From the NCBI RefSeq assembly GCF_019805165.1, contig NZ_RWIJ01000005.1, positions 62,001-126,000 of the forward strand: a stretch of 64,000 nucleotides of DNA, written 5' to 3'. The notes below the pieces were generated by a model. The model was not told the DNA's origin. It did not search any database and saw nothing but the letters and a program-made list of their open reading frames with translations. The position numbers and the translations under genes were made by a program. The first letter of the stretch is position 1, and each line of letters begins with the position of its first letter. The stretch is from Azospirillum sp. 412522 (GTDB taxonomy: Bacteria; Pseudomonadota; Alphaproteobacteria; Azospirillales; Azospirillaceae). Shown here piece after piece: positions 18,435-26,705 of the stretch.

Positions 18435-19064
18435 ATGGCGCAAACCTCATCAGCTCTGTTGGCCCGTATCGACCGGTTGGAGTCCCTCGACGCCATCCGG
18501 CAACTCCCCGCCAAATACGCGCTGGCGCTCGACATGCGGGATGCCGATGCCTGGGTCGGCCTGTTTCCCGAGGACATCAAGGTCGGCAATGGTCAGCAGG
18601 GGCGGGCGGCCCTTCGCGCCTGGTTCGACGAGACCATGCGGGGCCAGTTCGTGGGAACCGCGCATCATGTCGGAAACCATGTCATCGACTTCGATGACCC
18701 CGACCATGCGCAGGGCATCGTCTATTCCAAGAACGAGCACGAGGCGGACGGCGAGTGGGTCATCATGCAGATGATGTACTTCGACCGCTACGAGCGCATC
18801 GCCGGACGCTGGTATTTCCGCCGCCGTTTGCCCCTGTACTGGTATGCGACGGATCTCAACAAGCCGCCGATCGGACCGGGGAAGATGCGTTGGCCCGGGC
18901 GTGAGCCATACGATGGCGGCTTCCACGACCTGTTCCCGTCCTGGCGGGAGTTCTGGGCGCGCAGCGGCCCCACCGACGTCCCGGTCGCGGAGCCGGCCCC
19001 CCTGGACAAGTTCATCGAGACGATGCGGCGAGGGCAGTCGATGCCGTCCGTGCGCGTGCGCTAA
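18435..19064 (+). CDS. SnoaL/NTF2-like protein
   Basis: A protein of 209 aa with an N-terminal SnoaL-like domain (LLARIDRLESLDAIRQLPAK, then DMRDADAWVGLFPEDIKVGN, and GTAHHVGNHVIDFDD) and a longer C-terminal tail than usual. The fold is that of small isomerases/dehydratases and of ring-hydroxylating dioxygenase beta subunits, but no alpha subunit is nearby. It is first in an operon with an old yellow enzyme (13 nt gap) and ketosteroid isomerase. The function is unknown; a role on a ring A/B intermediate is plausible from context. Confidence 0.86.
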   Translation: MAQTSSALLARIDRLESLDAIRQLPAKYALALDMRDADAWVGLFPEDIKVGNGQQGRAALRAWFDETMRGQFVGTAHHVGNHVIDFDDPDHAQGIVYSKNEHEADGEWVIMQMMYFDRYERIAGRWYFRRRLPLYWYATDLNKPPIGPGKMRWPGREPYDGGFHDLFPSWREFWARSGPTDVPVAEPAPLDKFIETMRRGQSMPSVRVR

Positions 19065-19077
19065 ACGGAGTTCCGAT

Positions 19078-20151
19078 ATGACCGATATATTCTCCGCCGT
19101 GCAGCTGGGTGACCTGACGCTTGCCAACCGCATCGTCATGGCTCCGATGACCCGCTGCCGCGCCGGTGCCCAGGACGAGCCGACACCGGAGATCGCGGAA
19201 TATTACCGGCAACGCGCGGGTGCCGGCCTGATCGTCAGTGAGGGCGTGCAACCCAGCATCCACGGCAAGGGCTATTACCGGACGCCCGGCATCCACGATC
19301 CGTTTCAGATCGAGGCGTGGCGAACCGTGAACCATGGCGTCCATGCGGCTGGCGGCCGGATTGTGATGCAGCTCATGCATTGCGGCCGTGCCAGTGCGGA
19401 GGCCAACAAGGCGCCGGGTGCCGAGACGGTGGCGCCGTCCGCGATCGCAAGCCGCCATGCCCTTTATACCCCGGCGGGGATGGCAGCCCCACCGGTGCCG
19501 CGCGCCTTGGAGACCCATGAAATCGCCGGCGTCATCGAAGAGTTCGTTCAAGCCTCGGTGAACGCACGGGAGGCGGGCTTCGACGGCGTCGAACTGCATT
19601 GCACCAGCGGTTACCTGCCCATGCAGTTCCTGGCGACGGGGACCAACCGGCGCTCCGACCGCTACGGCGGCTCGCCGCAGAACCGGGCGCGGTTCGTCGT
19701 CGAGGCGCTGGAGGCCATGGCCGCCGCGATCGGCGCCGGCCGGGTCGGGTTCCGCATCTCGCCGGGCAGCCCCTACAACGATATGCAGGACGACGAGCCG
19801 GTGGAGACTTACAGGGCGCTGCTGCAGGCGACCGACCGCCTGGGTTTGGCCTATGTGCATGTCATCAACGTGCCGATCCCGTCACTCGACCCGCTGCCTT
19901 TCGTCCGGGGGAACTGGAACGGGCCGGTGATCGGCAACAACGAGCTGACGCTGGAGAGTGCCGGGCGCCTGCTCGCCACGGGGTTGGTGGACGCAGTGTC
20001 CTTCGGCCGGCTGTTCATCAGCAATCCCGATCTGGTCGAGCGCTTCCGATGCGGCGAGGCGCTCACGGAACCCGACCGCCGCACATTCTATGCCGGCGAC
20101 GCACTCGGCTACACGGACTATCCGACGCTGGAAGCAAGGATGCCGGCGTGA
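19078..20151 (+). CDS. Old yellow enzyme family ene-reductase
   Basis: FMN-dependent oxidoreductase of 357 aa with a complete TIM-barrel OYE pattern: LGDLTLANRIVMAPMTRCRA, GAGLIVSEGVQPS, the GFDGVELHCTSGYLPMQFL active-site strand, NRRSDRYGGS, and the FMN phosphate region VSFGRLFISNPDL. In most OYEs the substrate-orienting pair is His-x-x-Asn (or His-x-x-His); here it is His174-Cys-Thr-Ser177, an unusual replacement. The ATG at 19078 has GGAG 8 nt upstream. It may reduce an enone of a steroid intermediate. It lies between a SnoaL protein and ketosteroid isomerase in one operon. Confidence 0.92.
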   Translation: MTDIFSAVQLGDLTLANRIVMAPMTRCRAGAQDEPTPEIAEYYRQRAGAGLIVSEGVQPSIHGKGYYRTPGIHDPFQIEAWRTVNHGVHAAGGRIVMQLMHCGRASAEANKAPGAETVAPSAIASRHALYTPAGMAAPPVPRALETHEIAGVIEEFVQASVNAREAGFDGVELHCTSGYLPMQFLATGTNRRSDRYGGSPQNRARFVVEALEAMAAAIGAGRVGFRISPGSPYNDMQDDEPVETYRALLQATDRLGLAYVHVINVPIPSLDPLPFVRGNWNGPVIGNNELTLESAGRLLATGLVDAVSFGRLFISNPDLVERFRCGEALTEPDRRTFYAGDALGYTDYPTLEARMPA

Positions 20152-20176
20152 GCCAAGAGTTGAAAGGTGTGAAACC

Positions 20177-20617
20177 ATGACATCGAACGCGTCACTTCTG
20201 GGAACTGCGCTGCTGGAACAAGCCGCAGCGTTTGACCATGCCCGCATGCTGGAGGTCTTCAACGCGTATCTGGCGACGTGGCGCGACCGCGACCCAAGCA
20301 TCCGCGCGGAATTGTTCGCGCCGGACGCGGTCGTCGAGGATCCGGTGGGCGCCCCCCCGCTGTGCGGGATGGAGGCGGTGAAGGCATTCTGGCAGCTGGG
20401 TGACGGCAGTGGCAGCCGCTTCGAGCCCCGTCTGGAGTTGTTCGTTCCCGGTGGTTCGGAATGCTTGGTCCGCTTCGTCATGCGCATGATCAAGGAGGGC
20501 GAGCCGACCGTCGAGCTGACGGTTCATGAGACGTTGCGCTTCGACTCCCACTATCGCATCGCCGCGTTGCGGGCCTTCTGGTCGCAGGACTCCTTCAAGG
20601 TGGTGTCGGCGGAATGA
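20177..20617 (+). CDS. ksi: Delta5-3-ketosteroid isomerase
   Basis: Moves the C5-C6 double bond of a 3-keto-delta5-steroid into conjugation. The 146 aa protein shows the segment ELFAPDAVVEDPVGAPPLCG, which parallels Comamonas testosteroni KSI. The catalytic base corresponds to Asp55, and the oxyanion-hole tyrosine to Tyr31, exactly 24 residues before it as in the reference (Tyr14/Asp38). The third residue, Asp99 in the reference, is Glu118 here. The N-terminus is about 17 residues longer than the reference. It follows the old yellow enzyme gene by 25 nt. This is one of the best single indications that the island handles steroids. Confidence 0.88.
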   Translation: MTSNASLLGTALLEQAAAFDHARMLEVFNAYLATWRDRDPSIRAELFAPDAVVEDPVGAPPLCGMEAVKAFWQLGDGSGSRFEPRLELFVPGGSECLVRFVMRMIKEGEPTVELTVHETLRFDSHYRIAALRAFWSQDSFKVVSAE

Positions 20618-20779
20618 GCCGGCCTGTCGTTTCCGGACAAAAGTAAATAACTACTCACTTACATATTGATCGTCGCTCCGATCAGGTGTAGTTAGTCCGT
20701 GTGACGGATCGTTTGCGGTCACCCAGACCGTGAATCGAACCGTCGACTGCGGCGGCCGAGCGGACCGAACTGTCTCACG

Positions 20780-21769
20780 ATGGCGAGCAGGATGCTTCTT
20801 CCCAACGTCATGACCACGCCACGCGCGGCCTACGCCGTCCTCGTTCTGGCTGCCTTGTTCTGGGGCGGCAACGTGGTCGCGGTGCGCTTGGCGGTGGGAA
20901 ACGTCTCGCCGATGATTCTGGCCAGCCTGCGGTGGCTCGTGGTTCTCACGATGCTGGCGCCGGTCGCCGTTCCCGCCTGTATGGCGGCGGCGGGGCAGTT
21001 GCGGATCCACTGGCGACCGATCCTGTGGATGGGGGCCTTCGGGCTCACCATCCCCAACGCGCTTATATTCGTGGCGGCGCAGACGACCAGCGCGTTGAAC
21101 ATGGCGATATTCCTGGGGGCGACACCGGCTTTCGTCTTCCTGGGCGCACTCCTGTGGCACCGGGCCGTGAGCCGGCCGCTTCAACTCCTCGGCATGGCCG
21201 GAACCCTGGCCGGGGTCACCGTGGCTGCGGCGCAGGGGGATGTGGCGCGCCTGGGAAGTCTTCAAATTCACGCCGGAGACATCTTCGTGCTGCTGTCCTG
21301 CGTGACCGGCGCGGCCTACCAACTCGTGCTGCGCGACACCCCGCCACTCCCGCCACTGGCGCTGTTCTACGCCATGGCGCTTGTCGCGTTTGCCGTATCG
21401 CTTCCACTGGCCGCCGCGGAAGCCTTGCTGGGACATGCCGTGGCGCCGACCCCGGACGGCTGGGCGGTGGTCGCCTATGTCGGTCTGTTCCCAACTCTGC
21501 TGTCATCCTTCTTCATGATGCGCGGCATCCATCTGATCGGACCGCGCCGCGCCTCTCTGTTCATCAACCTCACACCTGTGTTCGCCTCGCTGTTCGCCGT
21601 TATCCTGCTGGACGAAACGGTGGAGGGCTTTCACATCGCCTCCGTCGCATTGGTGCTCGTCGGGATTCTCCTGTCGGAACTCGCAGCCCTGCTCGTCCCG
21701 CCGGAAGAGTCGGACAGGCCTATGCCTGCCCGTGCCATGCGCCCCGCCGACCGGAGGGGCGAGACCTGA
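20780..21769 (+). CDS. EamA/DMT-superfamily membrane transporter
   Basis: An integral membrane protein of 329 aa with about ten hydrophobic helices and the two-repeat EamA layout (first repeat AALFWGGNVVAVRLAVGNVS, second beginning near GDIFVLLSCVTGAAYQLVLR). A start at 20810 (MTTPRAAY) would fit the family length better than 20780. Such proteins export or import small metabolites; the substrate cannot be read from the sequence. It stands alone, with 162 nt of AT-rich DNA upstream containing no convincing copy of either operator type. Confidence 0.88.
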   Translation: MASRMLLPNVMTTPRAAYAVLVLAALFWGGNVVAVRLAVGNVSPMILASLRWLVVLTMLAPVAVPACMAAAGQLRIHWRPILWMGAFGLTIPNALIFVAAQTTSALNMAIFLGATPAFVFLGALLWHRAVSRPLQLLGMAGTLAGVTVAAAQGDVARLGSLQIHAGDIFVLLSCVTGAAYQLVLRDTPPLPPLALFYAMALVAFAVSLPLAAAEALLGHAVAPTPDGWAVVAYVGLFPTLLSSFFMMRGIHLIGPRRASLFINLTPVFASLFAVILLDETVEGFHIASVALVLVGILLSELAALLVPPEESDRPMPARAMRPADRRGET

Positions 21770-21964
21770 TGCGCCTGCCAATTCCACTCCATGACCATCG
21801 AAATGACCATCGAATGGCGGCACCAGCCCGAAAGAACCGGCAGTCCGAATTCCGGGCAGGCCGCCAGCCGCAACCGCATTGGTTTGCCCATTGCCCGGCC
21901 GTTGATCCCGTCGATCGGTCCCAACACGCCGCAAACAAAGCGGCCTTCCTCTAGGGAGTTCCTG

Positions 21965-23053
21965 ATGCACAGCCAAGACTATCGCAAGCACCTCTCCAGC
22001 ATCCTTCGGCCGGCGGCACCGCCGCGCGAAGTCGACAACGTCTACACCGATGACCAGCGTGACCGCCTGCTGGATGTCGTCCGCCGCCACGGTCCCTGGA
22101 AGCTGATCATCGCCCAGCACTTCGCTTCGGCTGATGAGCTGGTTGCGACGCTGTCCGGCGCTATGCCGGAAGGCGTCACCCCGACGCTCGACATGTTCCT
22201 GACGCCGACTTTCCGCGGCTTCTATGCAAACTATTCATCGGCGCTCTACCCGGAAATCGAAGATACGTTCTACAACTCCAAGTTCCTGGAGATGGCGCGC
22301 TCGTACTGGAAAGCCAAATACGCCAAGCCGCAGATGATGCTGTTCAACATCAACGGTCCCTGCGCGAACACCGACCCCGGGCACCTGGACACGCCGAGCT
22401 TCCGCGGCGTCCGCTACGAGAGCGCGCCCACTTGGCTGTGCAGCGTGATGGGCAAGTCCGGCCTGTTCCGCGATTACCTGATCAAGATGGCCCAGGTCAT
22501 CACCTGGTTCTCGAACGATGGGCAGAGCGGCTTTACCTACTGGCCGGACGGACCGCTGGGGACGCCCAAGCGCCTGATGCCGCCGGTCTACAACCGCGGT
22601 GTCGTGGTGCAGAACGAGATGATGCTGCACCGTGGCGAAGCCAACGGCCCGCTGGAGCATCGGCGTCCGGCCGGTCTGGGCTTCAACACGGTGTTCGAGG
22701 GTGATCCGTCCGACCGTGACCAGTGGGTGCTCAAAACCGATGGGAAGGTCATCGCCCGGCACTCGACCAGCGATCTGCGCTTCCTCGTGCACTGGTCGGC
22801 CGAGGTGTTCGAAGACTTCGCCGAGCTGAAGAAGAACATGGACCATTCGGCCGACCTGACACTCGATCAGGTTTTCGACACGCTGATCAAGGATGTCCGC
22901 TCCAAGGGCATCACGATCGCGACTCCGTCGGACCCGCTGCATGACCCGGTGTTCATCCGGACACTTAACGCCGCCTACGATTTCGGCCCGCCGGCACAAT
23001 ATCCGGCGGAGGCGCCGGTATGCGGGCTGAACTTGGCCTCCGCAGCAGCCTGA
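21965..23053 (+). CDS. Putative Fe(II)/2-oxoglutarate-type oxygenase
   Basis: A protein of 362 aa, not a familiar steroid enzyme. It shows a possible non-haem iron facial triad: His140-Leu-Asp142 in DPGHLDTPSFRG and a distal His222 in EMMLHRGEANGP, followed by Arg233/Arg234, which could hold the co-substrate carboxylate as in phytanoyl-CoA dioxygenase-like enzymes. No Rieske (CxH...CxxH) or P450 motif is present. The ATG at 21965 has AGGGAG 7 nt upstream. A strong hairpin follows the stop, and the ferredoxin reductase/ferredoxin genes come next. It could hydroxylate a steroid intermediate; family assignment is tentative. Confidence 0.8.
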   Translation: MHSQDYRKHLSSILRPAAPPREVDNVYTDDQRDRLLDVVRRHGPWKLIIAQHFASADELVATLSGAMPEGVTPTLDMFLTPTFRGFYANYSSALYPEIEDTFYNSKFLEMARSYWKAKYAKPQMMLFNINGPCANTDPGHLDTPSFRGVRYESAPTWLCSVMGKSGLFRDYLIKMAQVITWFSNDGQSGFTYWPDGPLGTPKRLMPPVYNRGVVVQNEMMLHRGEANGPLEHRRPAGLGFNTVFEGDPSDRDQWVLKTDGKVIARHSTSDLRFLVHWSAEVFEDFAELKKNMDHSADLTLDQVFDTLIKDVRSKGITIATPSDPLHDPVFIRTLNAAYDFGPPAQYPAEAPVCGLNLASAAA

Positions 23054-23062
23054 GGTCCGGCT

Positions 23063-23113
23063 CCCGGGGAGCGTCGAGGGTGGTGCCGAGGCGCGCCCGC
23101 GACGCTCCCCGGG
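23063..23113. terminator. Long GC-rich hairpin after the oxygenase gene
   Basis: A perfect 14-bp stem (CCCGGGGAGCGTCG at 23063-23076 with 23100-23113) and a 23-nt loop begin 10 nt after the oxygenase stop codon. No T-run is visible. It probably separates this gene from the ferredoxin reductase operon. Confidence 0.6.
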
Positions 23114-23153
23114 ACGCCCCGAGATCGACCGCACCCGCCACCTGTTGAAAAAT

Positions 23154-23181
23154 GCGTATAAAAACACTGAAGGTTCTACGA
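23154..23181. promoter_or_regulatory. Bipartite operator-like element, site 4
   Basis: GCGTA (23154) and TACGA (23177) start 23 bp apart, flanked as ATGCGTA and CTACGAA. It lies about 50 nt upstream of the ferredoxin reductase start. Confidence 0.6.
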
Positions 23182-23229
23182 ATATTGACAGTTCATGGCC
23201 GATAAAGCCATAGTCGTGGAGCAAGGGGC

Positions 23230-24519
23230 ATGCCGGATGCTACGAAAAGGGCGTTCGGTGCGCAGCAACGACAGTCGGGTGCTTCGATGAAGAATTTGGA
23301 AGGTGCCGTCGTCATCGTCGGCGCGGGGCATGCCGGCGGCACGGTTGCGACGCTGCTGCGCCAGCAGGGCTGGCGCGGCCCGGTGGTGGTGCTGGGCGAC
23401 GAGGCTGCCGCCCCGTACCAGCGCCCGCCATTGTCGAAGGCTTGGCTGAAGGGAGAGGTCGGGCTCGACGGGCTTCTGCTGCGCAAGGCCGACTTCTATG
23501 ACCAGCAGCGCATCGAGGTTCGGACCGGCGTGTGCGTTGCCGCCATCGACCGTGCGGCAGCGGCGGTGGTCCTCTCGGACGGTGAACGTGTTCCGTATGA
23601 GGTGCTGATCCTCGCCACCGGCACCCGCGCGCGTCCACTGCCGGTCCCTGGCGCAGCGCTCCCCGGGGTGCTGAGCCTGCGCAGCATGGCCGATGCCGAC
23701 CGGTTGAAGGCGGCGCTGGCAACTGCGAGGCGCATGGCGGTGGTGGGCGGCGGTTACATCGGCCTGGAGGTCGCCTCGGTGGCGCGGGCGCTCGGCGTCG
23801 ACGTCACGGTGGTGGAACGGGAGGCACGCCTGCTGGCCCGTGTCGCCAGCCCTGAGATTGCGGCTCACTACCAGGCGCTGCACGAGGCCCACGGCGTCCG
23901 GTTCGCCTTTTCGGCCGCAGTCGAGGCGATCGAGCAAGAGGCGGGCCGCGTCGTTGGCGTGACGCTGGCGGATGGAACCTGCATCGATGCCGATCTCGTG
24001 CTGGTCGGAATCGGTGCGGTGGCCAACACGGACCTCGCCGAAGCCGCCGGCCTGGCCTGCCGGGACGGGGTGGTGGTGGACGAGGCCTGCCGCACCAGCG
24101 ATCCCGCCATCTATGCCATCGGCGACGTTACGCGACGGCCGCTGGCATTGTACGGCCGCGACGGGCGGCTGGAGAGTGTGCAGAACGCACTCGAGCAGGC
24201 CCGACTGGCGGCGGCCGATCTCTGTGGCAAGCCGGCCCCGGTTCGCGAGGTCCCCTGGTTCTGGTCCGACCAGTATGACGCCAAGCTGCAGATCGCCGGA
24301 CTGCCCTTCGACGGCATCAGCCGTGTGGTCCGCGGCAACCCGGCGCAGGGCAGCTTCGCCGTCTTCCATCTGACGGCGGAAGGAATGGTGCAGACGGTCG
24401 AAGCGGTCAACGCTCCCGCAGAGTTCATGATCGGCCGCCAATGGATCGGCCAGCGGCACGTTCTGTCTGCATCCCGTATCGCCGACTGTGCCCTCCCCGT
24501 AAAGGAAATCGCCGCCTGA
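23230..24519 (+). CDS. Putidaredoxin reductase-type ferredoxin reductase
   Basis: FAD/NAD(P)H oxidoreductase of 429 aa passing electrons to a [2Fe-2S] ferredoxin. Visible parts are FAD motif VVIVGAGHAGGTVATLLRQQ, the PYQRPPLSKAWLKGE segment typical of putidaredoxin and rubredoxin reductases, NAD motif VVGGGYIGLEVASVARALG, and the FAD closure YAIGDVTRRPL. ATG at 23230 has a GCAAGGGGC ribosome-binding stretch; ATG at 23287 is an alternative with a weaker context. The ferredoxin gene follows after 31 nt. The terminal oxygenase served is not identified: no cytochrome P450 or Rieske oxygenase lies in the window. Confidence 0.93.
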   Translation: MPDATKRAFGAQQRQSGASMKNLEGAVVIVGAGHAGGTVATLLRQQGWRGPVVVLGDEAAAPYQRPPLSKAWLKGEVGLDGLLLRKADFYDQQRIEVRTGVCVAAIDRAAAAVVLSDGERVPYEVLILATGTRARPLPVPGAALPGVLSLRSMADADRLKAALATARRMAVVGGGYIGLEVASVARALGVDVTVVEREARLLARVASPEIAAHYQALHEAHGVRFAFSAAVEAIEQEAGRVVGVTLADGTCIDADLVLVGIGAVANTDLAEAAGLACRDGVVVDEACRTSDPAIYAIGDVTRRPLALYGRDGRLESVQNALEQARLAAADLCGKPAPVREVPWFWSDQYDAKLQIAGLPFDGISRVVRGNPAQGSFAVFHLTAEGMVQTVEAVNAPAEFMIGRQWIGQRHVLSASRIADCALPVKEIAA

Positions 24520-24550
24520 CTTGGCGGCCACAGGAGTTCAAAGCCCGTCC

Positions 24551-24871
24551 ATGCCCACCGTGACCTACATCTCCTTCTCCGGCGATCGGCATTCGGTCGA
24601 CGCCGACATCGGCAAAAGCGTCATGGAAACCGCCGTCAGCAACGGCATTCCCGGCATCGACGCCGACTGTGGCGGCGCCTGCGCCTGCGCGACCTGTCAC
24701 GTCATCGTCGAACAGGAGTGGTTTGAGCGGCTGACGCCGCCTGACGACGCCGAGCGTTCGATGCTTGAGTTCGCGGTCGATCCGCAACCATGTTCGCGTC
24801 TGTCGTGCCAGCTCGTCGTCACCGAGGCCCTCGACGGTCTCGTCGTGCACACCCCCAGTACGCAAAGATAG
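24551..24871 (+). CDS. Putidaredoxin-type [2Fe-2S] ferredoxin
   Basis: A one-electron carrier of 106 aa, the same length as putidaredoxin. The cluster ligands follow C-x5-C-x2-C: Cys40, Cys46, Cys49, with the fourth at Cys86; two further cysteines (44 and 81) are extra. It pairs with the upstream reductase in a two-gene operon. Ferredoxins of this adrenodoxin-like type usually feed class I cytochromes P450, so either a P450 elsewhere in the genome or an unusual partner nearby is implied. Confidence 0.94.
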   Translation: MPTVTYISFSGDRHSVDADIGKSVMETAVSNGIPGIDADCGGACACATCHVIVEQEWFERLTPPDDAERSMLEFAVDPQPCSRLSCQLVVTEALDGLVVHTPSTQR

Positions 24872-24963
24872 ACATCCTATGGGTGAGCGGAGGTGGCCGG
24901 CGCGGACCACCGCCGCGCCGTGCCCGCGTCCGCCCTGAACCCGTGAACCGATAGGGCGACAGC

Positions 24964-26676
24964 ATGCTTTCCAAAGTGAGATCGGTCGCAAACTGGCCGT
25001 TCGGCGTCAAGCTCGGCATGGCGCCGGCCCTGGCCTCGGTCCTGATCCTGATGATGGCCCTGTCCGGCTCGCAGACTTTGAGCATGCAGGCGCAAAGCCT
25101 CGTCAGGATCGTCACGCTGGCCGTGGACGGCGTGGGCCTGTTGAACGAGGCCCAGCAGGAGCTGCTGGATGTCAACGCGACGCTCTACCGCATTGTCGCG
25201 ATGCAGGCGCTCGATCCCAACAACGACGAGGACATGCTGGCGACCGTTTCCAAGCTCGCCCAGCGGATCGATCATGTCGCCGAGCGGCTTCGCGGCTACG
25301 GGAGCGGCCATGCCGCCGGCGCACAGCTGCCCGATTTGGAGCGGGTCGTCGGCGCGGTCGGCCAATACCGGCGCATCCTCGACTCCGCGTCGCAGATCCT
25401 GGCGGTCAATATCAATGGTGCGGTGACCTTCCTGCCATCGCTCGACGACAAGGCGCAGCAGGTGGTAAGCGGCATCCGCGGCATTGTCCAAGGCGGCCAG
25501 ACGGAAACGCGCGCCATGGCCGACGCGGCGCGCCTCAGCGCGACGGCGGCGCAACGGGACTTCATCATCATCACGGCCGCCGGCTTCGCGCTGCTGGTGG
25601 TCGTGGCGGTCCTCATCACGAAGCTGACCATCCAGTCCATCCGCCGGATCGCCGACGTGACGCATAGCCTCGCCGCCGGGAACACAGCGGTGGACCTGAG
25701 CGGACTCGCCCGACAGGACGAACTCGGGGTCATCGTGTCCTCGCTTGATACGTTCGCCGTCAACCAGGCGCGGGTTGCCGTCTTGCAAGCGGAACAGGAG
25801 GCGATGAAGCATGAGTCGGAGCAGCGCCGCAAGGCGGCGCTGACGCAGATGGCCGCGATGTTCGAGGCGAAGGTCGCCACTGTGGTCGAGGCCGTGGCCC
25901 GCTCCGCCACGCAGATGCACGAGAACGCCAGCGGCATGGTCGGCTCGGTCGAGCAGACCAGGCATCAGTCGGAGGTGGCGACGGGAGCGGCACGGCAGGC
26001 CTCCGGCAACGTGCAGACGGTGGCCTCGGCAAGCGAGGAGCTGTCCACGTCGATCCAGGAGATCAGCAGCCAGGTCGACCGCTCGCGCGGCATCGCCACC
26101 GCCGCCGTCGCCGCGTCGGAAAAGGCCGGGGTAACGATGCTTCAGCTCACGGAGGGTGCCCAGAAGATCGGCGAGGTCGTCAGGCTGATCTCCGGCATCG
26201 CCGAGCAGACCAACCTTCTCGCCCTCAACGCCACCATCGAAGCCGCCCGCGCTGGCGCGGCGGGCAAGGGCTTCTCCGTCGTCGCCGGCGAGGTGAAGGC
26301 GCTCGCCGCACAGACCAGCAAGGCGACCGGAGACATCGACGCCCGGATCAACGAGATGCGCGTGCTGACCATTCGGACGGGCGAGGCCATCGAGGAGATC
26401 GGCCATGCCATCGCCGGTCTGGCGGAAATCTCCCTGGTGGTCGCCTCGGCCATCGAGGAGCAGGCTTGCACCACTCATGAAATCGCCCGCAGCATCCGCG
26501 CCGCCGCTCTGGGGACCGAAGAGGTCTCGCAGAACATCGATGGCGTCCACGAAGCCTCCGTCTCCAGCGGACTTGCCGCGTCCCAGATTCGGGAGGCGTC
26601 CTCGATGCTGCACGCCCAAGCGGATCGCCTGCGCAGGGACGTGCAGGAGTTCATCCTCGATGTGCAAGCGGCGTGA
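24964..26676 (+). CDS. Methyl-accepting chemotaxis protein
   Basis: Second chemoreceptor, 570 aa. It has an N-terminal membrane helix (LGMAPALASVLILMMALSG), a helical periplasmic domain of about 150 residues with a KINASE-independent four-helix look, a second helix (AAGFALLVVVAVLITKL), HAMP, and a signalling domain with the tip [20 protein letters not shown]. It lacks clear similarity to the receptor at 351-2498 in the sensing part. It lies downstream of the ferredoxin gene with 92 nt between, in the same direction. Location within the island suggests sensing of a related compound, without direct evidence. Confidence 0.92.
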   Translation: MLSKVRSVANWPFGVKLGMAPALASVLILMMALSGSQTLSMQAQSLVRIVTLAVDGVGLLNEAQQELLDVNATLYRIVAMQALDPNNDEDMLATVSKLAQRIDHVAERLRGYGSGHAAGAQLPDLERVVGAVGQYRRILDSASQILAVNINGAVTFLPSLDDKAQQVVSGIRGIVQGGQTETRAMADAARLSATAAQRDFIIITAAGFALLVVVAVLITKLTIQSIRRIADVTHSLAAGNTAVDLSGLARQDELGVIVSSLDTFAVNQARVAVLQAEQEAMKHESEQRRKAALTQMAAMFEAKVATVVEAVARSATQMHENASGMVGSVEQTRHQSEVATGAARQASGNVQTVASASEELSTSIQEISSQVDRSRGIATAAVAASEKAGVTMLQLTEGAQKIGEVVRLISGIAEQTNLLALNATIEAARAGAAGKGFSVVAGEVKALAAQTSKATGDIDARINEMRVLTIRTGEAIEEIGHAIAGLAEISLVVASAIEEQACTTHEIARSIRAAALGTEEVSQNIDGVHEASVSSGLAASQIREASSMLHAQADRLRRDVQEFILDVQAA

Positions 26677-26705
26677 TCCTTGACGCAAAAACCTGAGCGC
26701 GCGGA

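Noticed and set aside
20641..20664. AT-rich AAGTAAATAACTACTCACTTAC upstream of the EamA transporter as a third BVMO-type operator
   Set aside because: Only the ACTTAC half agrees; the other half and spacing do not match the 18-bp element.
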